Below, one piece after another: positions 12,761-24,229 of a stretch of 64,000 bases of DNA. The translations under genes were made by a program, and so were the position numbers. The stretch is from Chrysaora quinquecirrha (taxonomy: Eukaryota > Cnidaria > Scyphozoa > Semaeostomeae > Pelagiidae). The stretch is from the NCBI GenBank assembly GCA_014526335.1, contig JACTAT010000014.1, positions 257,250 to 321,249 on the forward strand, given 5' to 3'. The notes below the pieces were generated by a model. The model saw only the letters and a program-made list of their open reading frames with translations. It made no database searches and was not told the DNA's origin. The first letter of the stretch is position 1. Each line of letters starts with the position of its first letter.

Positions 12761-13090
12761 CATTTTGTCAACTAACATAACATAACATTCGAAATCTGAA
12801 ACATGCCAGCATTTATGTACACGTGTTAAAGCTATTCTAGATTTCACATTCTTAGTGTCAGTCTATATCTAGAAGTATGATATATCAAACGTGTATTTCT
12901 GAAAACTTGCAAATATCAAAAATATTGTCAACTAACACAATATAATATTAGAAATCTGTAACATAAACATTTACACGTGTTAATGAAGCTATTCTAGATT
13001 TCACATTCTTAGTGTCACTCTATGTGCAGATGTATGATATATCAAACGTGTACTACTGAAAAACTCGTATATTGAAATGATGGCTATATA
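12761..13090. repeat. Two-copy tandem duplication, about 165 bp unit
   Basis: Two adjacent copies share AGCTATTCTAGATTTCACAT, TCTTAGTGTCA and TATGATATATCAAACGTGTA in the same order and orientation. They differ by scattered substitutions and small indels. A weaker third copy may follow. It lies 3' of the MEI4-like gene. Confidence 0.7.
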
Positions 13091-13551
13091 AATAATACAA
13101 CAAATATGCTGGTAAACACTATAGCATAATATCAAAATCTTAAATAACAACATATTTACAATATTCTGCGACTGCAAACAGACTGTTGCAAGGCGGATAC
13201 TTAACAAAAAGCCCAGCTGGTGAATTAGTAACAAAGTATTCCCTCAAAGTCTCGCAACTCTCTAAAACCTACAGCAAGTATCGGAGGAGAATATTGACCC
13301 TCATATGTACAATGTGGTAGCTACTCGAGATTTTTTCATACCTACACACCTTAAAATTTGCAAATTTTACCCACAACTAGCGATTAGAGAAATGATTCTA
13401 CCTTCCGTAATCGTAGTGTCACTGGAAACAAAATTCTACCAATAAACAAATGGAAGAGCAACTGCTCAGACAACACGCTAGGCCCCAGCAATTACAAAAG
13501 TAACACTAAAAACGAAGAATTCTCAACCCCAATAAAATTCAAGAATTTCAG

Positions 13552-16500
13552 TTAAAACAAACCGTTCCCTTCGGATGCAAAACTAAATAAAGCACTCATC
13601 ATATTCAGATACAGTAGGGTATTCTTTGACAGAGTTTTCGTGTACGACTCAAGGCGAATCTTCAAATTCCTTATTTCTTCTTGAAGTGTAAGAAGAGATT
13701 CTCGGTCTCGAAGAGGCAAGCAGAACTCTGGAGTAGTATCTGTCGGCGTTGTTGGTTCAACAACAGACAAGGAAGCCATGTTTTTCATAGCAATGCTGTG
13801 TTTTTCTTGCAGATAAGACCTGCATAGAATGTAAAGTAAAAACACGAATTCTTCGATTTCTTCTGCGCTGTGCTTTGATCCACTTGTACTAATAATATTT
13901 CCTTTACATGGTGGTAGCTTCTTGAAGTAAAACTCGGTGATCTTCTCTAAAGATATTCCTTGGTCTTCAAATGGACAAGAACCAGCAACAGATTCACAAA
14001 TTGTAGATATGATAATGGAAGCAGTCTTTCGCTGTACAACGACTGGCTCGATAGAGGAAAGAAGCCTCTTACGACATTCTAGTGACCCCATGTCAAGAAA
14101 ACATCCTATGTACATTTCGGCCATTTCATCAGCTTGATCTTGTGGATTCCGACTGATAATATACACCAAATTCATAAGCCGTTGCAGGACGACTCCGAAC
14201 TTTTTAAGTCTCATGGTGTAACTGTGAATCATACTTGGTTTCTCTGATTCATCAGCTTCATGGTCATTCATAATTATCAATGCCTTTGTTAACCATTCAG
14301 CGAGTATCTTAATACGTGAGCTGCCAAAAATACTAGGCGAGAGAATCTTCCAAATGACGCATTCTCTTATGTTGTTTCTATACCGTTGAAAATCTTGTGA
14401 AAATGTGCTTACAAGGAGTGCAAATACAGATAAGAAGTCAATCTTATTATTCTCATCTGAGGTTGAAGAAACTTCCCCATTGAGGCATTCCAACTGCTCT
14501 TCAATCTGCGTTAGGAAATCAGTTGCAAGACTAACGAAGAAGTCCCATGTTGGAGCATAATTTCGATGATTCAGAGAATGACTAGACATTAGGTTCTGCA
14601 CTGTGAGTATTGCTTTTCGCGACCATATAGGGTTCTCAGCAAGAGCAATTTTGTCAGGATATACATAACGATATGAGTAGGGGGAGCTACAGCTTGGGAC
14701 GAAAATGTCACCACCGCATCTACATACTCTCCTTGAAAAATAGCGTCCTCCGCAAGCCCATCTAAAAGATCTACAATGCAGTTAGCGAACTGATTCTTTT
14801 GTAAAGAGGTCGCCACTGTTATATTATTCGTTTTCAAAAATAAAGGAACACAAGCACCTATCTTTTCATTGTTGTCTTCTTTTATCCGTGGTGATGGTGA
14901 GAAGAATGCTCGTGCAATTGGTGAACTGCTGATAGCTGAATTATCTGAAAGAACAAAGAAAAATGGTTTAGAGAAATAAAAGGATCCATGAAGCATATAT
15001 CATTGAAGTTCTTATATAATTGAAGTTCTTCAATGATTCTGACTCTGAAAAACATTGTGCCCTCACCTCAGTAAAGAAGTCTTAGCTCTTAGGAGACATG
15101 CTTTCCTTATAAGTGGCACAAGCAGCTGCCACACCCATTCAGTAGCCATGTTCCATATAGTTGTTATATATTTTCCATATCGTCATTAAACGGTCTTTCG
15201 TAGTCTTTGCGAAAGCCAAATATGGTCAGCAACTTTATGGAAACAAACATTTACAGCCAGTGTAAAAGACCGTTAAGGACACAGTTGCTGAGGATCACTG
15301 CCCTAGAAATCAGTTCTATCTCAGCGACCATGAAAAACGACTGGAGCCACCACTCCGGGAACCACTCCAGCGATTGCCAACGACCGCAAAAGACTAAACA
15401 TATGCCAGAAATTTTGAACTTAGACATCGAGAACGCTCCATAAAAAATCGGCGATCCGCAAAGACCGCAAGTCCGCAAAAAACCCTGAAAGACCCTCAAC
15501 GACAACGACCGAGTCTTTGACGGTCTTTTACGAACGCTGTAAATTTTTTCTGATGTTTCGATAAAGTCGCTCATAGTATTTTAGTTTTTGCGAAGTCTGC
15601 GAAAGACCGTGCACGATCCTCAACCGTGCACGATCCTCAACGAATATGTATTTGGAAACCGGTCTAATGCTAGGCACACAGGCGCACACGAGAACACTTT
15701 GCTTAAGCAAAGTATCATTCGTGGCACTTTGCTTAAGCCAGATTTCCACTAGACGCAAAAATTTCGCGGCGGGCGCATCTTCATGCAACAATTTTCCGCG
15801 GCGGAAAGAAAATACATGATCTCCACTTGATTTTGCTTAGGGAGCTTTTGAGCAGTTACAAAATGGCTGCCGTGAACTTGAGACGTCTTGCCCGTCTTGC
15901 TGACTTGAAAATTCGGCCATCTTGTTCTCTTTGCTGTTTTGTAGCTGTATTTCATCAGAAAGTAAACGAATTCTGTTGGCTACCTTTCAGCGGAAAAATG
16001 TCGTGCCGCGAAAAGTAGGATCTCTTTCTACTTTTCGCTCGTCGACATTTTCCGCCGCGGCAATTTCAATTGGCCAATTAGATCACAGGAAATTTTTCCG
16101 CTTCGACATCCTCCGCCTAGTGGAGATCCGACTTTAGGCAAAGTGCTCTGGTGTGTGCCTTGCATAAGAAACTGGCTTGTTTATCATTAACATTTAAATA
16201 TAAACAAGCAAAAATTTACCTTTGATTTTCTTGGCTTTGATGTTACTATCATTTTCTGTTCTTCGTTTTCTGTTCTTTGATTTTGGTGTTTTCAATGTCT
16301 AAGAAAACAAGCACAAACAAACAAATCAACACTGTGGTCGCAAACAATCCTCATTGTTACAGTTATTTGACACATTTTTGGCTTTTACATCACACATTCT
16401 TATAAGTTACAATTATTCACACTGTAACATTAAAGTGTTGATGATATTGAAGACAATGATTAGATAAACAGCATAAAATGGTGTAAACATCCATCTAATG

Positions 16501-18161
16501 ATTACGATGAGATAATCTAACACTTACATTATTATTATTGTTCACTGTTGGCCAATATTTCTTTTCTTTCTCAGGTTTTGATGTTTCTTCACCTTAAAAA
16601 TGATTTAGTGATAATACAAGGCTGTTACAATAGTCAGCTGCACAGTGAACCCTTTGCAGAGTATAGCAGTTTTCAACAAGATCTCGACTGTGCAGGAGCC
16701 ACTTTCTTTTGTTGCATCCCTTTGTCATTGCTCTATTGAAAAACTTGGGTGTGAAAATGTCATACTCTGCAGTGTGGCACAGCAAGTGGCATGAATATCA
16801 TGAATGGGAATGGGTTAACAAGTAATATAGGGTGCTGCAGTTAGTTGCTGAATCATGCTTACACTCCACTGATAATACACAATTTACTTATAGATGGCAC
16901 TGAGAGCAATTGACCATGATGCAAAACAGGTTTCTCAATATTTTGGGGGGAGGGCTGCATTTGCTAAGAACATAGGGGGGTCATAGGGAGGGTAAAAAAA
17001 CCGTAAAACCACAAATTTTTTAGCAAAAAACCGGACAAGCCTACATGTTTTTCCTTAGAATCATAAAACTGTAAAACTGCACCAAAATCACAAATTGGGA
17101 AACTGTAAACCTAATTTTTGAATGTGAAAACAGTAAAACCGCTCTCAAAATGTCGAAAAATTGCAAACTGTCATGCCTAATGACCCCCTCACATAGCAGC
17201 ATCACACTCTAAACCTTACCATGTAAACAGGATCCCAATTTGAGTTCTAGGGCAGGGCCCTTTTCTATTACATGTTTGGAGTGGTTAAGGGTGTTTGCTT
17301 TTGCATTCCTGCATGTCTGCCCACTAAACTTCACTCATACCTATACCTCTTAAGATATCAATCAGAAACCAAAAGAAAGGAATTTTGGTCATACCTGGTT
17401 CTTCCTGGACAGTTGGGAGCACATCAGCCAACTCTTCCTTTTTCTGCAAAAAAATAAATCTCATTACTTCTAAGTCACTTTAGAGTAACTTGTTGGTAAA
17501 ACTTAGTCATGGCAGCTTAACTAAAGGAGCTGGCAAAAGGATTTTGCAGAGGCATAGCGTAGCCAGACATCAAACACTGGACTGGCAATCGGGAGTGGTC
17601 ACGGAAAATTAGGGTTTGGTTTTTAGAAAATGCAACACATCAGGTTTAGCCTGTATACAAAATATGTATTGATGATGATTGGGGGTGTCTTCCCCAAAGG
17701 GTAATACCCCCTTCCCTTGGTTGCACCACTGGATCAATCATCTGGGTAGTCTAGGAGGGGGTCATTGGGCATGAGGGTTTGCGGTTTTTCAACATTTTGA
17801 GAGTGGTTTTACGGTTTTTACCTTCAAACAGTAAAGTTATACAGTTTTTCAATTTGCAATCTCAGTGCGGTTTTGCATTTTACGGTTTCCAAGAAAAACA
17901 TGTCAGCTTGTATGGTTTTTGGCTAAAACATTTGCAGTTTTAAGGTTTTTTTGACCCTCCCTATGACTCCCCACCCGTCCAATAGGAATATATCAAAAAT
18001 CAATTATCAACATTCATCACATCACACCTGTACCGTGAAGGCCCCAATGAAAACCTCTCAAAAATGTTTTCTTGAGAGGGCCTCCGTATTTCTTTTATAA
18101 ATATCACATCATCCTCCATTATCTGTTCTTTCTCGTTTTCCAAGGCATCTATCTTTGGCAT
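13552..18161 (-). CDS. Multi-exon predicted nuclear protein, possibly MEI4-like
   Basis: Minus-strand exons with good splice sites and compatible phases: 18161-18028 (start Met tentative), 17443-17395, 16298-16220 and 14944-13552 (stop TAA at 13552-13554). The first exon is acidic and runs into a short basic exon (KTPKSKNRKRRTEND). The last exon encodes about 460 mostly helical residues without membrane segments. In that exon the frame changes near 14680-14684: one frame is open from the acceptor, the other down to the stop, and one extra base in a run of five would join them. A roughly 90-base intron is the alternative. Segments such as IVDLLDGLAE, QRKTASIIISTICES and EEFVFLLYILCRSYLQEK sit in the order of comparable segments in MEI4, a meiotic double-strand-break factor, but similarity is weak. 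The function is unproven. Confidence 0.5.
15191..15610. repeat. Inverted-repeat element with CGGTCTTTCG ends
   Basis: About 420 bp. The left end CGGTCTTTCGTAGTCTTTGC and the right end GCGAAGTCTGCGAAAGACCG are inverted over roughly 25 bp. Internal GACCGCAA motifs recur. It lies in the last intron of the minus-strand gene and has no coding capacity. Confidence 0.65.
15673..16159. repeat. Inverted-repeat element with GGCACACA ends
   Basis: Outer ends GGCACACA and TGTGTGCC. Inside them, CACTTTGCTTAAGCC followed by GATTTCCACTAG on the left is mirrored by CTAGTGGAGATCCG then GGCAAAGTGC on the right. Internal palindromes include ACTTTGCTTAAGCAAAGT and a long interrupted stem around CCGCGGCGGAAA. 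It lies in an intron. A GGATCTCCACTGG stretch at 24321 may be a remnant of the same family. Confidence 0.65.
16975..17190 (+). repeat. Left arm of a large inverted repeat pair
   Basis: About 215 bp of sequence rich in GTAAAACCG/CTGTAAAC motifs, bounded by GGGGGTCATAGGGAGGGT and CATGCCTAATGACCCCC. It recurs in reverse complement at 17756-17975. The arms bracket the 49-base exon at 17395-17443. Confidence 0.75.
17560..17725. repeat. Dispersed repeat, copy also at 40196-40375
   Basis: It shares GTAGCCAGACATCA, GTGGTCA-GGAAAA-TAGGGT and CAT-AG-TTAGCCT-TAT-A blocks in the same order with 40196-40375. It ends near GGGGGTGTCTTCCCC. Probably a SINE or short element remnant. Confidence 0.55.
17756..17975 (-). 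repeat. Right arm of a large inverted repeat pair
   Basis: Reverse-complement copy of 16975-17190: GGGGGTCATTGGGCATGAGG at its start and TTGACCCTCCCTATGACTCC at its end. The sequence between the two arms is about 565 bp and contains one short exon. Confidence 0.75.
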
Positions 18162-18341
18162 TTGGTCACAAACCAAACCATCTCCATCTTCATCTTGCTC
18201 ATGCTTGTTGCTGTTGCTTGGCTCGTTGCGTCACATGACCGTTAACAACTAATTACTTCATGTACTGTACTGTGATTGTGTTTGTATTGTAGTTTGTATG
18301 GCCTAAGGGTGCAGTGTGCCTGTGGTGCAGTGCAGTGCGGA
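18162..18341. promoter_or_regulatory. Candidate bidirectional promoter between two head-to-head genes
   Basis: The minus-strand gene starts near 18161 and the release factor at 18342, leaving about 180 bp. The gap contains GTCACATGAC at 18230-18239, an E-box/M-box type sequence that bHLH-zip factors of the USF/MITF/TFE class can bind. Promoter function is inferred from spacing. Both gene starts are themselves tentative. Confidence 0.3.
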
Positions 18342-21300
18342 ATGCTGTTCCAACTTTGCAGGACGGTCATGGCAGTAAACACCCATTCACTGCATAGATA
18401 CAAGACCGGAGTCAACATGACGGAGAGGCTGAAAAGCATCAGTCGAAAAATAGGTAGGCCTAGTATTATTTTCTATACCTAACTATGAACTATCTAGTCT
18501 ATCTGTCCTTTATAATATCTAGGTTCTTATAGCATAATACTATGACATGATGAAAATGGTGAAGATGATGATGATCATGATCATGATTATGGTGATGATC
18601 ATGATCATGATGATGATCATGATCATGATCATGATTATGGTGATGATCATGATGATATGATGATCATGATGATGATCATGATGATGATCATGATGATGAT
18701 GATGATGATGATGATGATCATGATCATGATCATCATGATGATCATGATCATGATGATGATCATGATGATCATGGCCATGATGATAATGACAACCAATGAG
18801 AACAAAAGGCTGAATCTGATATGGTGATGATGATAATCATCATCATAAATGGTTTTCCTTGTTATGCAGAAGTTGTTATTATTGTTGGCACTTTGTTTCA
18901 GTTATCTCTTGACAATTTAACCCAGTCAAGTTGACACTGACCCTTGAGAAGTTTGACATTGGCTTTCAAAGTTTGTGTCTAATTTGCAATGAGTAAGCCC
19001 TTTGCATCTTCCCAGGAACTGGAACCTTCTACTTGGCCCATTCTTATAGTATTTAAGCCCAGGGTGGTTTTTTCCAGATAATGCATATTTGTCAAAAACA
19101 CAAGCTATTGATTTATATCCACTTTATTATTGCCTCAATCCTGAGCAGCTTAAAAGCAAGCAGAAATTTCTAGATTATCAGCTGTGTTTGCCCTCATATT
19201 GTAATCAAGCGACACAGTGGTAATGTTTGTTAGTTACAACTATCCAGAGTGACCTTTTAACCACTTATCATGCTCTAAATTTATTCAAGGCAGAATATGG
19301 CATCTTCATCAAAAGACAACCTGGAGCCCTCAAGTGGAGATGTATGTCAAGAACATGGTTAATAAATATGAGCAGCTAATTGAAAAAATGGCCAATGCAA
19401 TGGTATGATACAATTGCCTTAGCAAGTTTAATAGTTTCAAAAAACCTTAAATTTTGTCTGTAAACCGCAAAAAGAAGAGTAAAGACAATAACTTGAAAGC
19501 TGAAATGATTTTATTAGTACCTGTCCCTAGGATCACAAAAGTAGATGGAATAACAAGATCTCAGACCCAACTGTGTGGGATACTTTCCTGAATTGGGCTT
19601 GTTTATACCAGTGCATCTTGCAATATAAAGTAGACTTTGTGTTTTTGGTAGTTAGTGAGAGACTTTTGAATTCTTTCTATACTCTTCAGGATATGAATGC
19701 AGATGAAAGAAAACAAGCAACAAAATCCCTTCAGGAGTTATCACATACTGCACAATTGTATTCTAAGATTATTTCAAAAAGGAAGGTGAGCTAGACTCAG
19801 TCAACTTTACCCATTGAATTCTTTATCATCATCAGTATTTATATTGCCTTTTGTCTTTGTGTCTTGGTTGGTAAAGTCAAAAAATGTTAAACTATTGGGA
19901 TGGAAAAGGATAAGGCACAACGGAAATAATTAGCATTATAATGTTAAAATAAACTTCTTTTAACTTTATTCAATAAATACAAGTAACTTTATTTTGTTGT
20001 GCTCCATGGTTGTTCCGGTAATTGGTATTTCATTTGGATATGACATATTACACATTTGAGACTTGTTTGATCAATTAAGGTTTTGTTTATTAGGGTTCCA
20101 GTAAATCGTGGATCATGCACTGAAATAATAAGTACCTTAATCTATGTTTTCTCTTTTTCAAAGGAAATTTGTGAGCTATCTGCAATTGCCATTGATGAGG
20201 ATGATTTTGCGAAATTGGCAGAGGAAGAACTGATGCAATATAAAACTGAACTTAGTCTCATTCAGGTTTGATAGGTTCCTTTCTTGTTGCTTTTTGACGC
20301 ACGTCTTGTGGAAGAAGAACAAGTAATTCCTTGACTCACACTCATTGATGTTTGGCAAACGAAATTGAATCGTTTGGCCAGGGCCTTAAGATTCACTTTC
20401 TGCAGCAATCGCGAAAATTATCATTGCACTGTTTAATACACTTCTCTGCATGCAACTTGCATTGAAATCCTGAATTTTACACGGGCAGTTGATGAAAATT
20501 TACGTACAAGCTAAATAAGTTAGACATTTTTTAAAATTCTTTTTTTGATCCTGTTAACGTCGCTGATTTGTTTCCTCTTATCTAAAATGCTTTTCCTATG
20601 TTATTTCATTATCAAGGAAGAGTTAGTCAAATGCCTTGCTCCTAAAGATGATGATGATAAAAATAATGCTATTTTGGAAGTCAGGGCTGGTGAGATGCAT
20701 CTGATATTTGTCTCTAACTTGATAATTGAATTTATAGATTTTTTTAAAATCCAGTTTCTCTCCAATTTTGCATCACTTATTTATTTTCTATCTAACATTG
20801 TTGCATTTGTAGGCACTGGTGGAAAAGAAGCTTCACTTTTTGCTAGAGATATATTTGAAATGTACAAAAAGTGAGTTCATTAAAGCTTTTATTACGCTAC
20901 CCTCCATTATATTGCTTCCATTACACCATCTTCCATCTCTAAGTTGGATGAAATCCGATTCTTGACAGAATGTTATCAGGTTGTGTTAAGGTCCTAATAT
21001 TTGTTATGTATCTTGAATAATTTTATCTTTCGTAGATTTTCAACCAACAAAAGGTGGAAATTTGAAATTCTGAATGAAAGCTCAAGCGAGACAGATGGGT
21101 TGAAAGTGAGTTCTTCATTCCATCGTTGTTAGTTCACTTTGTGATGGTAATTTAAAGCTTTAGCCTTACAACAATACATTTAAGACGTTGATATCTAGTT
21201 GGAATGATGCCCTCCGCAGTCTCAGAACTGTAATACTCAGATAATCTAAGACTTCATTACTTCCTAAGCCCACCCCACAAACAGTTGAACCAGGGAACAC

Positions 21301-24149
21301 GTAACGTGCATTTTCAAGGTTCTAAAAGGCATGTTTTCAAAACTTTCCCACTACTTCAAGCCACCTTCCTCCGTAGAGCTCACTTTGCTTCGCCGTCCCT
21401 ACACAAAGGCCTCATCATACTAAACTCTTAAGGGCTCCAATGGTCTCCGTTACGCTAGTGAAAGTGACACGTCGTTTCCAAGGAAATTGTTGGGAGAAAA
21501 CATTTTCATTGTTTCGGTAACGTCCCAGTATGTTTCAAATTGTAGGTTCGAATAACCAGGTGTTAAGTGCTAATCTTCCATAAGCTTTTTTAGGGTAGAG
21601 TAGAGTACTATTTTCTTATTAACCACAAGCGTGGTGCATAGAATTCAGTTGTTTGTATATGCGTGCGAATTACGATAATTACTTGATTTCCTTTAGCTTC
21701 AGTACTACTTGTATCGTTTGAGCAATGTAAGGCAAAGTCTTTTAAAGACAAACTAAATTAACCGACGAGTACCACCCTAATTGAGCTTTTACTGCAACCT
21801 TGACCAAATCTCCGGACTCCAAGGGGCTGTCTCTCAACTCAGTCATCGATGTATTGCCTAGCCTTGGTGCCCAACTTCTGCTATTTCTTTCTCTCATCTG
21901 TTGCCCTATTTAGTGATTGCAGCTCTGCACGGTCCCAATCGATGGTGTTGTTTCGCCAATTTTTCTTTGGTCAACATAATAGCTTTTGTAACAGATCTTC
22001 AATGTACTGCAAAAGAAAAAGAAGTCATATTGTACTGTAATTTCGATGTCACTAGAAATGAAATTTGCTAAGCTGTTCTTTCTTTTTCATGATAAAGGAA
22101 GCATCTGCCAGCATTACTGGAATGGATGTTTTTGGAGCTCTAAAGGTACAGTTGCTTGGATTAACTAATCATTTTATTACCTTTCGAAACATTGTATGGA
22201 ATTAGGTAGAGGTCTTCACATAACATCTCGACCTTCAAAATAAAGGTCCATGCGCAGTCGAATCAGATAAAAATATGGGCGTCAAGATAGTACAAAAATC
22301 GTCGCATGAAGAAAGCTGTCATCGATTTTTCTAGAATCTCCATTCTATTGAATAAATCAAACGACGAATGAATGAATTTCCTTCACCTGTTTCTGAGTTC
22401 CAATGTCAAAAACTGTATGCATTTTTTCGAATTTATGCAACAGCGTTTTTATTTTTGATACTGTCATGGAGTTTGTCACTTTTTAGATGTCTAAAATATT
22501 TCAAAAAATTTCCTTGTACGAAAACCTGTACTGTTACATTTATTACCGTCAATAATTTCTTTTCCTCTAGTTTGAGGTTGGTGTACATCGCGTTCAAAGA
22601 ATTCCTGTCACCGAATCACAAGGTCGTGTCCATACTTCAACAATCACTGTGGCTGTACTTCCTCAGCCTAGCGAGGTATGATTATTGCAAATAATACCGT
22701 TGAACCATGATAACTCATGAAGCTGAAGAGTAAACAGTTTGAAGCTTTTCAAGGTTTAAAACCCAATATTGCTGGCTTATAGAGAGATGTAAATGGTTCT
22801 AAGCTATATCTTGCTTGAATCTTATATTTTTATCGTATTATATTATGGTATGGTATTTTTTTATCTACAATAATTCTTTCACCTCAGATATTGTATTTGT
22901 TCTAACTTGATATTTTCAGATCGACATAAATGTAAATCACGCAGACATCAGGATAGAGACGTTCAAATCGTCTGGGTAGGTAGCATCTTAACAGTCCTGA
23001 GTGGTTGATTTCGGTCCTGTTTTTGTTCATAGTTCATTTTCAGTCTGCTACTGAGTTATCATTCTCTGAAGAGTGTGAGATAATAAAGCTTCAAAATATT
23101 TTCATAAGTGCTTAAACTTTTAATGACCATTTATACAGGGTGGCCCAAAAAAAGGGACCCCCTAACTAAATAATTTATTAATAATTTATTCTTAAGTTGG
23201 AATTTCATGAAATTAATACTACATGATATTCAACTCAAGTGAGATATATCGTGTAAATATCATGGTGATATGGGTTAGTATCTCTGAATAAATTGACTTT
23301 AAAATTTTACAATCCAAAAACGTACTGTAACAAAATATGCAACTTTATACCCTTACGTAATCCTTACGCAACAAAGCAGAAAAATCAATAACTCATTCTT
23401 TCAGTCAAATGATATTCAAAATGTCCTCAATCCTGCTCAAAACACTTCACTAATATGACTGACCATACATTAATGGTCGTGACAATTTTACTCTGGGATA
23501 ATGATTCTCCTTCACGCTCGATTGCAGTACAGTACGCAATGATGGAATATAAACAGCTGGGTTTTGGACATCATGAATTTAGCGTCCCATTGCGCCGAGA
23601 TGGAAGCTCTTATCACCAACATATTTCTACACGATAGCGCACTTGACTTGAATATTACCTGGTATAAATTTGATAAAATTCCTCCTTGAGAAAATTTAGG
23701 ATACAGAAATTATTTACCTAAGGGGTCCTTTTTTGGGCCAACCCTGTACCAACTAAAATCTAATTCTCTTCTATGCTTCCCCATGTCCCCCCAACCATAC
23801 GGGACATTACTCTCAAAGCATACACTGCCTCTCAACGGTCCTATCTGGCACGACAGTTAATGTAAAGCAAGTAATTAAAAAAAACAAACCTACTATTCGA
23901 GAATTTAAAAGTTATCTTCTCCAATAGAACAAGTCAAAAGCCCTGAGGATATTACATACAAGACTGTACGACCAAGAACGACAGAAGGCTGATAAAGAAA
24001 GGCGAGAAGCACGACGCATCCAAATCGGAACTGGCGATCGATCGGAGAGAATACGAACTTATAATTTCTTGCAAGATAGAATAACAGACCACAGAGTTAA
24101 TATTACTTTGCATGGAGTTGAACTGTTTCTTGAAGGTGGGCAAAACTAG
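18342..24149 (+). CDS. MTRF1L: Mitochondrial class I peptide-chain release factor (MTRF1/MTRF1L type), GGQ exon not found
   Basis: Terminates mitochondrial translation by reading stop codons and hydrolysing peptidyl-tRNA. Exons: 18342-18453, 19290-19402, 19690-19785, 20164-20265, 20617-20689, 20813-20870, 21036-21105, 22098-22145, 22571-22675, 22920-22975 and 23928-24149. The first ten are phase-compatible. Exon 1 encodes an Arg-containing, acid-poor leader that fits mitochondrial import. Family landmarks are [49 protein letters not shown] and, in the last exon, [20 protein letters not shown]. The loop that should follow FKSSG, with catalytic GGQ, is absent between 22976 and 23927, which holds a transposon-like element. 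Splicing exon 10 directly to the last exon would give an early stop. The last exon reads to TAG at 24147-24149. One added base in the G run 24138-24140 would open a family-like tail to 24229. MTRF1 versus MTRF1L is not settled. Confidence 0.8.
18548..18789. repeat. (GAT/ATC)n microsatellite with nested palindromes
   Basis: About 240 bp of irregular GATGATCATGATCATG repeats in intron 1 of the release factor. Because TGATCA and CATG are self-complementary, much of the tract can fold on itself. Confidence 0.9.
20362..20390. repeat. Solitary end of the AAACNATCAAACATTG element family
   Basis: GAATCGTTTGGCCAGGGCCT matches the right ends of the elements at 27898-28203 and 45339-45610 (TCGTTTGGCCACGGCCTTA). 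No partner end is nearby, so this is a remnant in a release-factor intron. Confidence 0.4.
23134..23748. mobile_element. Mariner/Tc1-like non-autonomous element
   Basis: About 615 bp with inverted ends TACAGGGTGGCCCAAAAAAA and, reverse complemented from the right, TACAGGGTTGGCCCAAAAAA. Both continue into GGACCCC. The leading TA fits a TA target duplication, and the TACAGGGTGNCCCAAAA end style is typical of mariner-type elements. A 60-codon frame (23455-23637) has no transposase motif. It occupies the intron where the release-factor GGQ exon is expected. Confidence 0.75.
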
Positions 24150-24229
24150 AGAACTTAATAGAAGAACTTAGAGATTTAGATCAGGTCCTAGCGTTTGACA
24201 AGTTAGTGAATTTATCTACGAACACATGA

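Larger units (their letters stand above)
10520..13551. other. Intergenic DNA 3' of the MEI4-like gene
   Basis: Contains an inverted-repeat element (11181-11594) and a tandem duplication (12761-13090). The 12000-12400 part is less AT-rich and open in several frames at once, but no frame carries a motif or a consistent exon structure. Confidence 0.4.

Noticed and set aside
13552..18161. MMS22L as the identity of the minus-strand gene
   Set aside because: Considered because of the helical C-terminal half, but the recalled family sequence does not match in motif order or length.
18548..18789. CRISPR-like or regulatory repeat array
   Set aside because: It is a simple GAT microsatellite without spacers.
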